This document shows, one piece after another, positions 1 through 7,990 of a stretch of DNA of 64,000 nt. The position numbers were made by a program, and so were the translations under genes. The notes under the pieces are model-generated. The model was not told the DNA's origin. It saw only the letters and a program-made list of their open reading frames with translations, and ran no database searches. This DNA comes from Bacteroidaceae bacterium (GTDB lineage Bacteria; Bacteroidota; Bacteroidia; Bacteroidales; Bacteroidaceae): NCBI GenBank assembly GCA_017646665.1, contig JAGCMB010000010.1:1-64000 (forward strand), written 5' to 3'. Numbering within the stretch: position 1 is the stretch's first letter; every line of letters starts with the position of its first letter.

Positions 1-30
1 ACGGCACCGTTGAAAAATCCAACGCAAGGC

Positions 31-135
31 CGCTTGTTTTCAGGCCATTGTGCGAGGCTGTTTGAACGTAACGCGGGTATATATTATCTTAAATAGCCGC
101 GTGGAGTGAGTTCCGCAGCACCCTGAAAACAAGCG
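31..135. repeat. Long inverted-repeat element
   Basis: CGCTTGTTTTCAGG (31-44) is perfectly complementary to CCTGAAAACAAGCG (122-135), enclosing 77 bp that itself holds short complementary stretches. No reading frame across it looks coding. It could be the stem of a structured RNA, a small non-autonomous repeat or the remnant of a mobile element. I do not recognise the family. Confidence 0.5.
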
Positions 136-392
136 AAAGCCTGGAGAGACGAGTAAGCGCCTGACTGAGGGCTCGCAGTATGCGGCGTGAACAAAGGGCG
201 CTTGCGAAGATTTTTCCCGTGTGCCTAGTTTTTCGTCCTTTTTTCAAAAAGGACAAGATAGAATGACAACAAGAAGAATGTTAGACAACTGATTAATGGT
301 AAAATCTACTGCCTAAAATTATAGATTTACCCACACCTTTTTTCTAGTGAACTATTCTTCGCTACGCTCAGGATGACAAGGTGTATAAAACA

Positions 393-429
393 ATTTTAGG
401 TCAGCACCTGTGAAGTGCTGACCTAAAAT
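393..429 (-). terminator. Terminator of the NahK-like kinase gene
   Basis: A perfect 15-bp inverted repeat (393-407 and 415-429) with a 7-nt loop lies 23 bp past the stop codon of the minus-strand kinase gene. On the minus strand it is followed by a T-rich run, as in an intrinsic terminator. Confidence 0.75.
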
Positions 430-451
430 ATTAGTTATTCAAGCAATTCTA

Positions 452-1525
452 TTACTTTACAATCTCAGCAATGAATGCCTGCATCTCGGCCTGGTGTGCC
501 TCAACGCTCTGCAACAGCTTGAACTGAGCCTTTGAGCGAACGAGGTTGTGCTCGGGATACTGAATCTTGTAATATGTATCGCCGTTGATGTAGTCGGCCA
601 AGAAACGTACAGTCTGCATATATGGGAACAAAGCAGCTGCGTAAGGCAAGTTCTCAACCTCGAGAGGAGTGATGAACGAAGCAGCCGACTTCAAGTAACC
701 CTTTGTGAATGACTTGAAGATTTCCATATTGAAGTTCACGTTGTCAAGGTTCTGGTCATCCTCCTTACCGGTGTTGGCTGCTGAACGCAAGTAGTCACCG
801 AAGTCCGAGAAGATGAAGTTTGGCATCACAGTGTCAAGGTCAATTACGCAAAGTACATTACCGTCCTTGTCGAAGAGAATATTGTCAACCTTTGTATCGC
901 AGTGGCAGATGCGCTTTGCGAGCTTACCCTCACGGTGCAGACGCTCACCCTTGCACATCTCCTCGGCACGAGCCTCGAGCTCGTCAACGAGCCACTGTAC
1001 CTCGGCAAGACGGCCGGCCTTGTTCTCGGCAACAGCCTCGCGCAACTGACGCAAACGGAACTCCATATTGTGGAAATCCTTGATTGTCTCGCCAAGCTCG
1101 GCTGGAATATCGGCAAGCATAGCCTGGAAGTTACCGAATGTCTCACCTACGATGTATGATGTCTCAGGTGTTACAGCTGTCATACCCACTGTATCGGGGA
1201 TGAACTCCATTACACGCCAGTATTTCTCGCCATCGAAGTGGTAGTACTTACCGTCCTTTGTTGGAACGAACTTGAGCACCTTGCGCTCAATATCTGTTGC
1301 ACCGGCAGCAACGAGCTTGCCATGGATGTGCTCTGTAACTGCAACGATGTTGTTCATGAGCATATCTACATCGGGGAAGATAGCGTTGTTTACGTGCTGC
1401 AATACATAATCGGGAGCTGTACCCTCGGTCTTTACACGGTATGTAGTGTTGATAAGACCATTGCCCAAAGGAGCAACCTCTACAACATTGCCTTGAATGT
1501 TGAACTGAGAAACAATTGTGTTCAT
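452..1525 (-). CDS. NahK-like N-acetylhexosamine 1-kinase (APH fold)
   Basis: A 357-residue protein of the aminoglycoside-phosphotransferase-like kinase fold. It resembles bifidobacterial NahK, which phosphorylates GlcNAc/GalNAc at C1, over most of its length: an N-terminal GNGLINTTYRV nucleotide-binding segment, the catalytic loop HCDTKVDNIL, the metal-binding IDLDTVMP, and a conserved FLADYINGDTYY...YPEHNLVR region near the C-terminus. It is probably cytoplasmic, with no signal peptide. In bifidobacteria NahK works after lacto-N-biose phosphorylase in the LNB/GNB pathway; no such phosphorylase or uridylyltransferase is seen here. It lies just downstream of two fucosidase operons but has its own promoter (1566-1597) and terminator. 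The sugar specificity is inferred from remembered family resemblance; another sugar or amino-sugar 1-kinase is possible. Confidence 0.78.
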   Translation of the reverse strand: MNTIVSQFNIQGNVVEVAPLGNGLINTTYRVKTEGTAPDYVLQHVNNAIFPDVDMLMNNIVAVTEHIHGKLVAAGATDIERKVLKFVPTKDGKYYHFDGEKYWRVMEFIPDTVGMTAVTPETSYIVGETFGNFQAMLADIPAELGETIKDFHNMEFRLRQLREAVAENKAGRLAEVQWLVDELEARAEEMCKGERLHREGKLAKRICHCDTKVDNILFDKDGNVLCVIDLDTVMPNFIFSDFGDYLRSAANTGKEDDQNLDNVNFNMEIFKSFTKGYLKSAASFITPLEVENLPYAAALFPYMQTVRFLADYINGDTYYKIQYPEHNLVRSKAQFKLLQSVEAHQAEMQAFIAEIVK

Positions 1526-1565
1526 TGGAGTAATATTTTAAAAGTTAGTATTTTTCTATTTCAGG

Positions 1566-1597
1566 CAAATTTAAACAAAAGAAAATAGCATTACAAA
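1566..1597 (-). promoter_or_regulatory. Bacteroidetes promoter of the kinase gene
   Basis: On the minus strand TTTG (1597-1594) is followed after 20 bp by TAAATTTG (1573-1566), matching the Bacteroidetes -33/-7 consensus. The predicted leader is about 35 nt. It shows that the kinase can be transcribed separately from the fucosidase operon, whose terminator lies just upstream. Confidence 0.65.
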
Positions 1598-1617
1598 ATT
1601 ATTACAGAATATTTGCA

Positions 1618-1653
1618 TAAAAAACAGTCGGCAACATCAAATGCTGCCGACTG
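1618..1653 (-). terminator. Terminator of first GH29/GEVED operon
   Basis: CAGTCGGCA (1625-1633) pairs with TGCCGACTG (1645-1653), and the minus strand then runs into a T tract (1624-1618). It lies 25 bp past the stop codon of the GEVED gene ending at 1678. Confidence 0.8.
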
Positions 1654-1677
1654 ACTGTATCTAATTCAAGAGAAATT

Positions 1678-3834
1678 TCACTTTACAAGTACCTTCTCAC
1701 CATCAACGATGTAGATGCCTTTCTCGGTCTCAGCCATACGGCGACCCTGGAGGTCATAGACAGCATTTACGCCTTTCTCTACATTCAGTTCATCGATGCT
1801 TGTTGTAGTCTCGACAAAAAGAATTCGCAAAGTAGAACCGGCATCCTGGCCACCTGTCCAAAAAGCAAGTTTGTTATCGCGGTTGTTTACCTTATTAGAT
1901 ATATAACCGTCCTCGTACATATATGCGTATGCAACATCGGTTGAACCAAGGTCGCGTGAATCCATAAAACGCCATACTGCTGTGTAACCGGCAGGGAGAT
2001 TATCTTTCTCCTTGAGCACTGGATGTGAACCGGCACCGGTTGTACCGCTCATAGTTGTGGGCGCAGCGAGTACCTTTGTCGCACCGGCCTGCTTGTTGTA
2101 GATGTGATAGCCATCCTCCTCGTTACCGGTGAAGCACCAAAGCTGTGCAGGGTTCTCGGTGTTGAGCTCGGTGTTGTCCAGTGCAATGTAGCTTGCATTG
2201 CCGTTGTCGGCGAGGACATAGCCCTGCTGTCCAATCTGAATTGTGTACCAGGGAATTCGGCCTGAAAACTCACCGTTCACAACCTTTGTAGTCTCGTAAC
2301 GTGTAGGCTTTTGAGGCTCAACATATGTACCCTTCTCAATGAAGAGACCCTCGACCTCAACATCGCCACACATATACTCTGCCGGGATTACAATGCAATC
2401 CTCGCCATCGAACTGCTGGCGCTCGAAGAAAACTTTCTGCCACTGTACATTGTCGTGTACAATGCTGTCGCCGCTGAGGTTGTAACCGTACTTGATGATT
2501 GCGCCCTTGTACTCAAAGCCATTCTCGGGAACCATCTTGATTTTGAACGCCTGACCGAATGGAGTCTTGTATGTAACAAGGTCGGCACCGTTCTCTGCTG
2601 CCACAACCTTACCGTTACGGTTTGCATCGTTTACATAAGCATAATCGCCATGTACATTGAGCATGATGTCGATGATACCACCACCGTTGTTGAGGATTGA
2701 GTTTGACTGGTCAATGCAACCCGCAGGGTCAACAGAGTTCCAGTCAACCTTGTAACGCATACGATATACACCGTGAGCCATATCTGCCGGCAGTGTGAAC
2801 GAAGGCATTGCAAGTGTGTTGCGGTTGTTGCCGCTGATTGATGCACCGGCACTGTTCACGCCGTTGTCATTGTCGGCACCGCCATAGAACGAGAACGTAA
2901 CAAGGTCACTGCCCTGGGCAATGCTCAGGTTGTCGTTCACTGTAGCCTGGAACTTACCGTCGTTTGCAAAATCGATATATGCATATCCGTGCATCCAGCT
3001 ACCGGTGTAGGCAACACTTGCTGTGAGTGTCTCACCCGGCTTTGCAAAGAACTGGTTGCTTGTCTGGTTCACATACACAGTCTTTGGCGATGTTGGAGAG
3101 TTCACAACCTGTGTTGTACCTCCGTTAGCCTGCAACTTGATACCGGAGAGGAAACGGTCGTTGCGTGTATAAAGCTGGTCCTGACCGAAAGCGACCTGAT
3201 AGTAGCCATAGACGAACTCCGACATCGGGTCGTTGTTTACCTTGATGTCATCGACATAGCAGATGGCATCCTCGGTGTAATTGTGTGGCGACTCGCAATC
3301 GGGCACAACAACAAGGCTGTATATATCAATGCCACCGTTACCCTTGATTGGGAGAACAACGTCCTGCCATTTGTCGGCACCGATGTTCATTGTTGACATT
3401 GCCCAGAATTGCTCGGTCTCGGGCGACTGGTCCTTGCGCTCGGTGCGCTTACCCAAGCCCACAACCATCACGCGGCCACCGTATGGACGATACACCTTCA
3501 CATGGATGTATTTTGTGGTTGGAGTGAGCTCGAATGTCTCGTTCAGGTCAACGCGGACACCAAAGGTGTTTGAACCGAAGCGTGATCGCTGGATGGCAAG
3601 TATCTTTGACGATGGGTTGGGAGCAACGCCCAACTGGTCATCGACATAGGTCAAGTGGTTATCGATAACCGCATAGTTACCCTTGAGGACACCTGTGCGG
3701 AAGGGAGAAGCCTCCCATGTATCATAGACACCTACAGACTTGTAGTCCTGTGTGTCGAATGTTATCTCTGTCTGCGCCGAAGCGAACATTGGGAATGCCA
3801 AAGCAGCAAGCGCAAATATGTTCTTCAATTTCAT
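1678..3834 (-). CDS. Secreted GEVED-domain protein, copy 1
   Basis: A 718-residue secreted protein with a Sec signal peptide (about residues 1-20, ending ASAQ). The N-terminal 200 residues look like a beta-sandwich of the carbohydrate-binding kind. A GEVED-type domain follows (about 250-400; YIDFANDGKF, MRYKVDWNSVDPAG), then a region resembling a beta-trefoil or ricin-like fold (about 530-680), and a C-terminal tail DLQGRRMAETEKGIYIVDG plus EKVLVK, a form seen on many secreted Bacteroidales proteins. No catalytic motif is recognised. Only 19 bp separate it from the upstream GH29 gene, so the two are co-transcribed. Its paralogue at 5570-7957 has the same arrangement next to a second GH29 gene. 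I infer a glycan-binding or surface partner for the fucosidase; this is untested. Confidence 0.75.
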   Translation of the reverse strand: MKLKNIFALAALAFPMFASAQTEITFDTQDYKSVGVYDTWEASPFRTGVLKGNYAVIDNHLTYVDDQLGVAPNPSSKILAIQRSRFGSNTFGVRVDLNETFELTPTTKYIHVKVYRPYGGRVMVVGLGKRTERKDQSPETEQFWAMSTMNIGADKWQDVVLPIKGNGGIDIYSLVVVPDCESPHNYTEDAICYVDDIKVNNDPMSEFVYGYYQVAFGQDQLYTRNDRFLSGIKLQANGGTTQVVNSPTSPKTVYVNQTSNQFFAKPGETLTASVAYTGSWMHGYAYIDFANDGKFQATVNDNLSIAQGSDLVTFSFYGGADNDNGVNSAGASISGNNRNTLAMPSFTLPADMAHGVYRMRYKVDWNSVDPAGCIDQSNSILNNGGGIIDIMLNVHGDYAYVNDANRNGKVVAAENGADLVTYKTPFGQAFKIKMVPENGFEYKGAIIKYGYNLSGDSIVHDNVQWQKVFFERQQFDGEDCIVIPAEYMCGDVEVEGLFIEKGTYVEPQKPTRYETTKVVNGEFSGRIPWYTIQIGQQGYVLADNGNASYIALDNTELNTENPAQLWCFTGNEEDGYHIYNKQAGATKVLAAPTTMSGTTGAGSHPVLKEKDNLPAGYTAVWRFMDSRDLGSTDVAYAYMYEDGYISNKVNNRDNKLAFWTGGQDAGSTLRILFVETTTSIDELNVEKGVNAVYDLQGRRMAETEKGIYIVDGEKVLVK

Positions 3835-3853
3835 AATTCCAAAGATTAAAATA

Positions 3854-5365
3854 TTAATAAACGCTTACTTTACTGATTAGCGGACAAGCGCGGCTGTCCT
3901 CGATTGTGATGCGTACACCCATGACATCATAGCCGGTGCCATAGCTGTTTGCAGTGTTGCTGTTAAGCGGAATAATGCGCTTGTAACCGACGGTAGTTGT
4001 CTGTACACCTGTTGCACGGCGTGTCCAGTTCACACCGTCCTGTGTTGTTTCAATGTGGAACTTCTTTACGCGCTGTCCTTTGGCAATGTACTCCATCAGT
4101 TCTACATAACGGATTGTCTTGGCAGTATCCCACATAAGTGTGATAGTAGCCTCTGTTGTACCGTCGTTTGTAGCCCAGTAGGTATTCTTGTTGCCATCGG
4201 TCATATTAGCGGCAGAGTAGTTGCGGTTAGCACCGGCCTCGCGTGTCTCGCTCACTGTAACCTTTGCACTCTTTGCGAAGTCGTTTGTAAGACGTGCACG
4301 GATGAGGTCGCCCATACCTGTGAGCGCATTGACAGAAGCTGTCGGCAACACACCGGCCTTGTTGGGAGGAATATTGAGGATGAGTGTCGCATTGCGGCCT
4401 ACTGTCTCAAGATACATCTGGAAAAGACGCTCGGGAGTGAGTGGGCTCTCGCCATCGTGGTAGAACCAACCTTTGTTGGTAGCCTTGGCATCGCTCTCGC
4501 CGGGGAGCCAGAACCAACCGGTCTCTGTTCCGTACATACCGTTGTTCTCGCCTGCATAGTCACGGTTCTCGGGCGACCAGTTTGTTTCGCCTGCCCAACC
4601 GGCCTCGTTACCAATCCAGCGGGCCTCGCCACCTACACCCCACATAACGCAGTCGGGACATACCTTGTGGATACTGTCGCGGAGGTTTGGAACATCGTAG
4701 TATGTAGCGCGGTCAACGCTCACTGTTGTATTGCGGCCACCATAGTAACCGCTACCGCCGTTTGCACCGTCGAACCACATCTCGAACTGGTCTGTACCAT
4801 ACTCAGCAAGCTCGGCACACTGTTTGAGGAACACATCCTTAACATACTTGTCTGTTCCGTAGTAATAACTGTTGCGGTCCCAGGGAGATACATAGAAACC
4901 ATACTTCATTCCCAAGTCTTTTGCAGCAGCTGCAAAGTCGCGTGGAATATTAGTGTTGCGGCCATAGCTGTTACCCGAATTGGTCACATTGTGTGTTGTA
5001 GTTGATGTTGGCCACTGGCAGAAACCGTCGTGGTGCTTTACGACAGCAATACCACCGCGCATACCGGCAGCCTTGGCAACCTCGAGCCACTGGCGTGGGT
5101 TAGGCGCCGCGGTTGGGGCAAAGCGTGCAGGGTCCTCATCACCGTTACCCCACTCAAGGCCGGTGTAAGTATTCATACCATAGTGGTAGAATGCATAGAA
5201 CTCAGTCTCCTGCCACTTCAACTGACGAGGATGTGGCACCGGATGCACTTCAATAGGCTCATTGTCGGGGTTTGCAGGAGCTTCAGACTTAAGCTGTAGC
5301 TGCGCCGACGCTCCGAATGGAGCTATCATACCCAACAGAAACAAAGAAGTAAAAAGTTTTTTCAT
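3854..5365 (-). CDS. GH29 alpha-L-fucosidase, copy 1
   Basis: A 503-residue secreted glycoside hydrolase of family GH29, which releases alpha-linked L-fucose from host glycans. It has a signal peptide (MKKLFTSLFLLGM...ASAQ), the (beta/alpha)8 domain (about 40-360) with VVKHHDGFCQWPT, SPWDRN and the nucleophile motif EMWFDG (Asp199), and a C-terminal F5/8 type C-like (discoidin) domain from about residue 370 (TDGNKNTYWATNDG). Length and the HPVPHPRQLKW entry suggest the 1,3/1,4-fucosidase subgroup (GH29-B), but I cannot prove that. It is the first gene of an operon with the GEVED gene 19 bp downstream. The leader and signal peptide are nearly identical to those of copy 2 (7991-9526), which points to duplication. 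A weak -7-like TTACTTTG lies at 5459-5452. Confidence 0.92.
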   Translation of the reverse strand: MKKLFTSLFLLGMIAPFGASAQLQLKSEAPANPDNEPIEVHPVPHPRQLKWQETEFYAFYHYGMNTYTGLEWGNGDEDPARFAPTAAPNPRQWLEVAKAAGMRGGIAVVKHHDGFCQWPTSTTTHNVTNSGNSYGRNTNIPRDFAAAAKDLGMKYGFYVSPWDRNSYYYGTDKYVKDVFLKQCAELAEYGTDQFEMWFDGANGGSGYYGGRNTTVSVDRATYYDVPNLRDSIHKVCPDCVMWGVGGEARWIGNEAGWAGETNWSPENRDYAGENNGMYGTETGWFWLPGESDAKATNKGWFYHDGESPLTPERLFQMYLETVGRNATLILNIPPNKAGVLPTASVNALTGMGDLIRARLTNDFAKSAKVTVSETREAGANRNYSAANMTDGNKNTYWATNDGTTEATITLMWDTAKTIRYVELMEYIAKGQRVKKFHIETTQDGVNWTRRATGVQTTTVGYKRIIPLNSNTANSYGTGYDVMGVRITIEDSRACPLISKVSVY

Positions 5366-5516
5366 TTCATTAGGTTTTGGTCAGTTAATAAAAATCATAG
5401 TCAATACAAAATGCGTAGCAGGATATACAAACCACACTATCGCTCAATTTGCAAAGTAAATAAAAATTTTGATAATTTTAAACGATTTACAGCATTTTAT
5501 GCGCGCGTTATTACAT

Positions 5517-5547
5517 AAAAAAGTGCGGCCGGAAAACCGGCCGCACT
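5517..5547 (-). terminator. Terminator of second GH29/GEVED operon
   Basis: AGTGCGGCCGG (5522-5532) and CCGGCCGCACT (5537-5547) form a strong GC-rich hairpin with an AAAA loop, followed on the minus strand by a T run. It separates the two copies of the module. Confidence 0.88.
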
Positions 5548-5569
5548 GCATATTGAATTTTTACCAAAT

Positions 5570-7957
5570 TCACTTTACCAGGTACTTACGTCCATCCACG
5601 ATAACGATTCCCGAATCTGGAAGTCTATCAAGTTTCTGACCATGCAGATTGTATATACCCTTGCATGCGTTATCATCTTCGACAACAACATCTTCTATAG
5701 CTGTTTCGCCAAAACTGATATTGGGATTCTCCACAATATACATTACCGAGCCGTGGTCGTCCCATGTCCAGTTGCGTACAGGCGTCAAAGCCTCGCCTGT
5801 TACAATACAGGCAAAAAATGTTGAACCCTCACTATAGTTGCCACCGGCATGAAAGCTGAAGGTGCCATCACCGTTGTCGCGGATATTATCCAGAGCTACC
5901 TTTTCGGCAGTGAACTTATAGTCGCGGTCTACGCGTGTGACATACTCCTGCTTTGCAGGCTGAAAGAGATAATATTTACCATTCTCCTGGATAATTTGCC
6001 ACACGGCAGTCATATCAAAAGGGTCAACTGCAGACTGATATATCTGTGCAACTGACTGGTTAGATGGGAGATTGTTGTAAGAGTGTGTTGTCACACCACG
6101 CAAACTGAGGTAAGTATCGGTAACTGTAGTATTCCATACAAGATAGCCCTCGCCAGTCTTGGCCTTGATGTGATAGGCTGCATCGTTCTTCAATTCACTG
6201 AGCGAGTTTATCTGAACATACTCCTGAATCTTGTTATATTCAACCTTAATTGTCTTGCTTTGAGCATCCAATGAGATTGTGGCAGTATAGCCATCTACAT
6301 TTACCGCAACAACATCCTCGGCAGTGAAGAACTGGCTTACATAGATTATCTCGCCATCCTTGTACTCCTTACCGCCATACACGATACCACCATCGGCACC
6401 TGTAACGCTGATAGTGTAGGCATAGGCCTGCTGCATATCGCCCTTGATGCTCACCTGGCCACCGCGAATATACTCGGCCGGGATAGTGTATGTACCATCG
6501 GCAGCAATAGCACTCTGCGGAACATTGACCATAATCCAGTTGGGGTTGCCGTTCTCATCGAGCTGCTCAATAGCATTTACATAATAGCCATACTTGAGGT
6601 CGAATCCATTCTGGATGAATCCGGGAGCCGGGATATCCTTAACTGTCAAAGGCTGAGCATAATTGGTCATATAGCCCTGCAATGCGCTCTCATCGGCAGC
6701 CAAAACAATATCACCATTGAGCTGCGAAGCACTCACTGACACCTTGTCGCCATGTACATCGAGCATCAAGTCCACATATCCGCCACCATCAGAGATGATT
6801 GTTGTGCTTCCAGCCGGGTCGATGCTGTTCCAGTCGACCTTGTAACGCATGCGGTAGAGGCCGGCAGGAGTTCCTGCAGGGATAGTGAATGAAGGCACAC
6901 CACTGGCGATTGTGTTACCGTTGCTAGTTGTTGTACCGTCGCTCTTGTACCAGGTTTCACCAATCATAGCCGCGCTGTAGCTTACAATCTCACTACCCTC
7001 GGCAGGTGTACCGTTGCTGTTTACAGTGTACTCGAATTTACCGTTATTGTTCCAGTCGACATATACATAGGCACTCATCCAAGAGCCTGTGTAGTTAAAC
7101 TTGGGCTGTACCGTAGTACCGGCCTTTGCCGAGAAGACGCTGACAAGAGTATTGTCTGTATAAACCTTTTTGCTTGCAGTTGTCGAGGTATATGTAGTAC
7201 CCGACGAAACGAGACTTACACTGTTGAGAGAACGATCATTGCGGGTCATTGTTGCATCCTTATCATAGGTAAGGGCATACTTGTCGGTTGAGAAACGCTT
7301 GTCGGGGTTGTTGTCGATGACAATCTCATCGAAATATGCAACCCAGTCGGCCTTGTCGGCATGTGGTGAGCGTACATCGGGAACGATAACCAATGAGTAG
7401 ATATCGATACCGCTAGCAGCATTCTCCTCCTTTGAATATGAGAAACCCTTGAAGCTGACAACTACATCCTGCCAGCCATCCTTGGGAGCGACATCAACAT
7501 TAGTAACAGCCCAGAACTGTTCCTCTTCACCAGTCTGCCAGTTCCAGCTATCCTCAACTCGTTTACCAAGACCGATGACCATGAGGCGGCTGTCGGCAGG
7601 TTTCTCCTTGAGGTGAGTCATAATATGGATATACTGCAACTGCTTTGTCATGCGGATAGGCTCCTTGAGGTTTATCCTGACACCAAAGGTGTTGCTGCCG
7701 AAACGGCTACGCTGCAGAGCAAGAACCTTACCTGTTGAATTTGGAGCCACTCCAATCACTTCGTCCACCTCCACATCGGGATTCTCGGTTACTCCGGCAT
7801 TTCCACTTAGGGCACCGGTACGGAATGGGCTCTTTTCCCATTTGTCATAGACAGTTATGGATTTATAATCCTCGCTGTCGAATGTTATCGTTGTCTGCGC
7901 TGAAGATGCAAGGCTAAAAAACATCAACGCTGCTGAAAATAATATATTCTTTTTCAT
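5570..7957 (-). CDS. Secreted GEVED-domain protein, copy 2
   Basis: A 795-residue paralogue of the protein at 1678-3834, with a signal peptide (MKKNILFSAALMFFSLASSAQ). The same N-terminal beta-sandwich opens with TITFDSEDYKSITVYDKWEK, close to the other copy's EITFDTQDYKSVGVYDTWEA. A GEVED-type domain lies at about 265-425 (VYVDWNNNGKFEY, MRYKVDWNSIDPAG). The middle of the protein (about 425-590) is longer than in copy 1 and the C-terminal region is diverged. The tail ends KLDRLPDSGIVIVDGRKYLVK in part, a variant of the shared sorting-like tail. It follows GH29 copy 2 by 33 bp and ends before a strong terminator. No enzyme motif is recognised. A carbohydrate-binding or surface role is inferred from architecture and pairing. 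Confidence 0.75.
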   Translation of the reverse strand: MKKNILFSAALMFFSLASSAQTTITFDSEDYKSITVYDKWEKSPFRTGALSGNAGVTENPDVEVDEVIGVAPNSTGKVLALQRSRFGSNTFGVRINLKEPIRMTKQLQYIHIMTHLKEKPADSRLMVIGLGKRVEDSWNWQTGEEEQFWAVTNVDVAPKDGWQDVVVSFKGFSYSKEENAASGIDIYSLVIVPDVRSPHADKADWVAYFDEIVIDNNPDKRFSTDKYALTYDKDATMTRNDRSLNSVSLVSSGTTYTSTTASKKVYTDNTLVSVFSAKAGTTVQPKFNYTGSWMSAYVYVDWNNNGKFEYTVNSNGTPAEGSEIVSYSAAMIGETWYKSDGTTTSNGNTIASGVPSFTIPAGTPAGLYRMRYKVDWNSIDPAGSTTIISDGGGYVDLMLDVHGDKVSVSASQLNGDIVLAADESALQGYMTNYAQPLTVKDIPAPGFIQNGFDLKYGYYVNAIEQLDENGNPNWIMVNVPQSAIAADGTYTIPAEYIRGGQVSIKGDMQQAYAYTISVTGADGGIVYGGKEYKDGEIIYVSQFFTAEDVVAVNVDGYTATISLDAQSKTIKVEYNKIQEYVQINSLSELKNDAAYHIKAKTGEGYLVWNTTVTDTYLSLRGVTTHSYNNLPSNQSVAQIYQSAVDPFDMTAVWQIIQENGKYYLFQPAKQEYVTRVDRDYKFTAEKVALDNIRDNGDGTFSFHAGGNYSEGSTFFACIVTGEALTPVRNWTWDDHGSVMYIVENPNISFGETAIEDVVVEDDNACKGIYNLHGQKLDRLPDSGIVIVDGRKYLVK

Positions 7958-7990
7958 AAGTTTTCTTTTTTATAATCGTGTCGATGTTTA

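Larger units (their letters stand above)
1..451. other. Non-coding structured region
   Basis: No convincing gene is seen in this stretch. It holds a 14-bp perfect inverted repeat (31-44 with 122-135), a short palindrome GTCCTTTTT-TC-AAAAAGGAC at 235-254, a segment TTCGCTACGCTCAGGATGAC at about 357-376 that looks like a dispersed intergenic sequence, and a terminator hairpin at 393-429. The GC-richer part (1-240) differs in composition from the AT-rich part that follows. Confidence 0.6.

Noticed and set aside
4055..5005. 316-residue plus-strand open frame
   Set aside because: It lies wholly opposite the GH29 gene, whose motifs and frame are clear; the frame is a shadow with odd Cys-rich composition.
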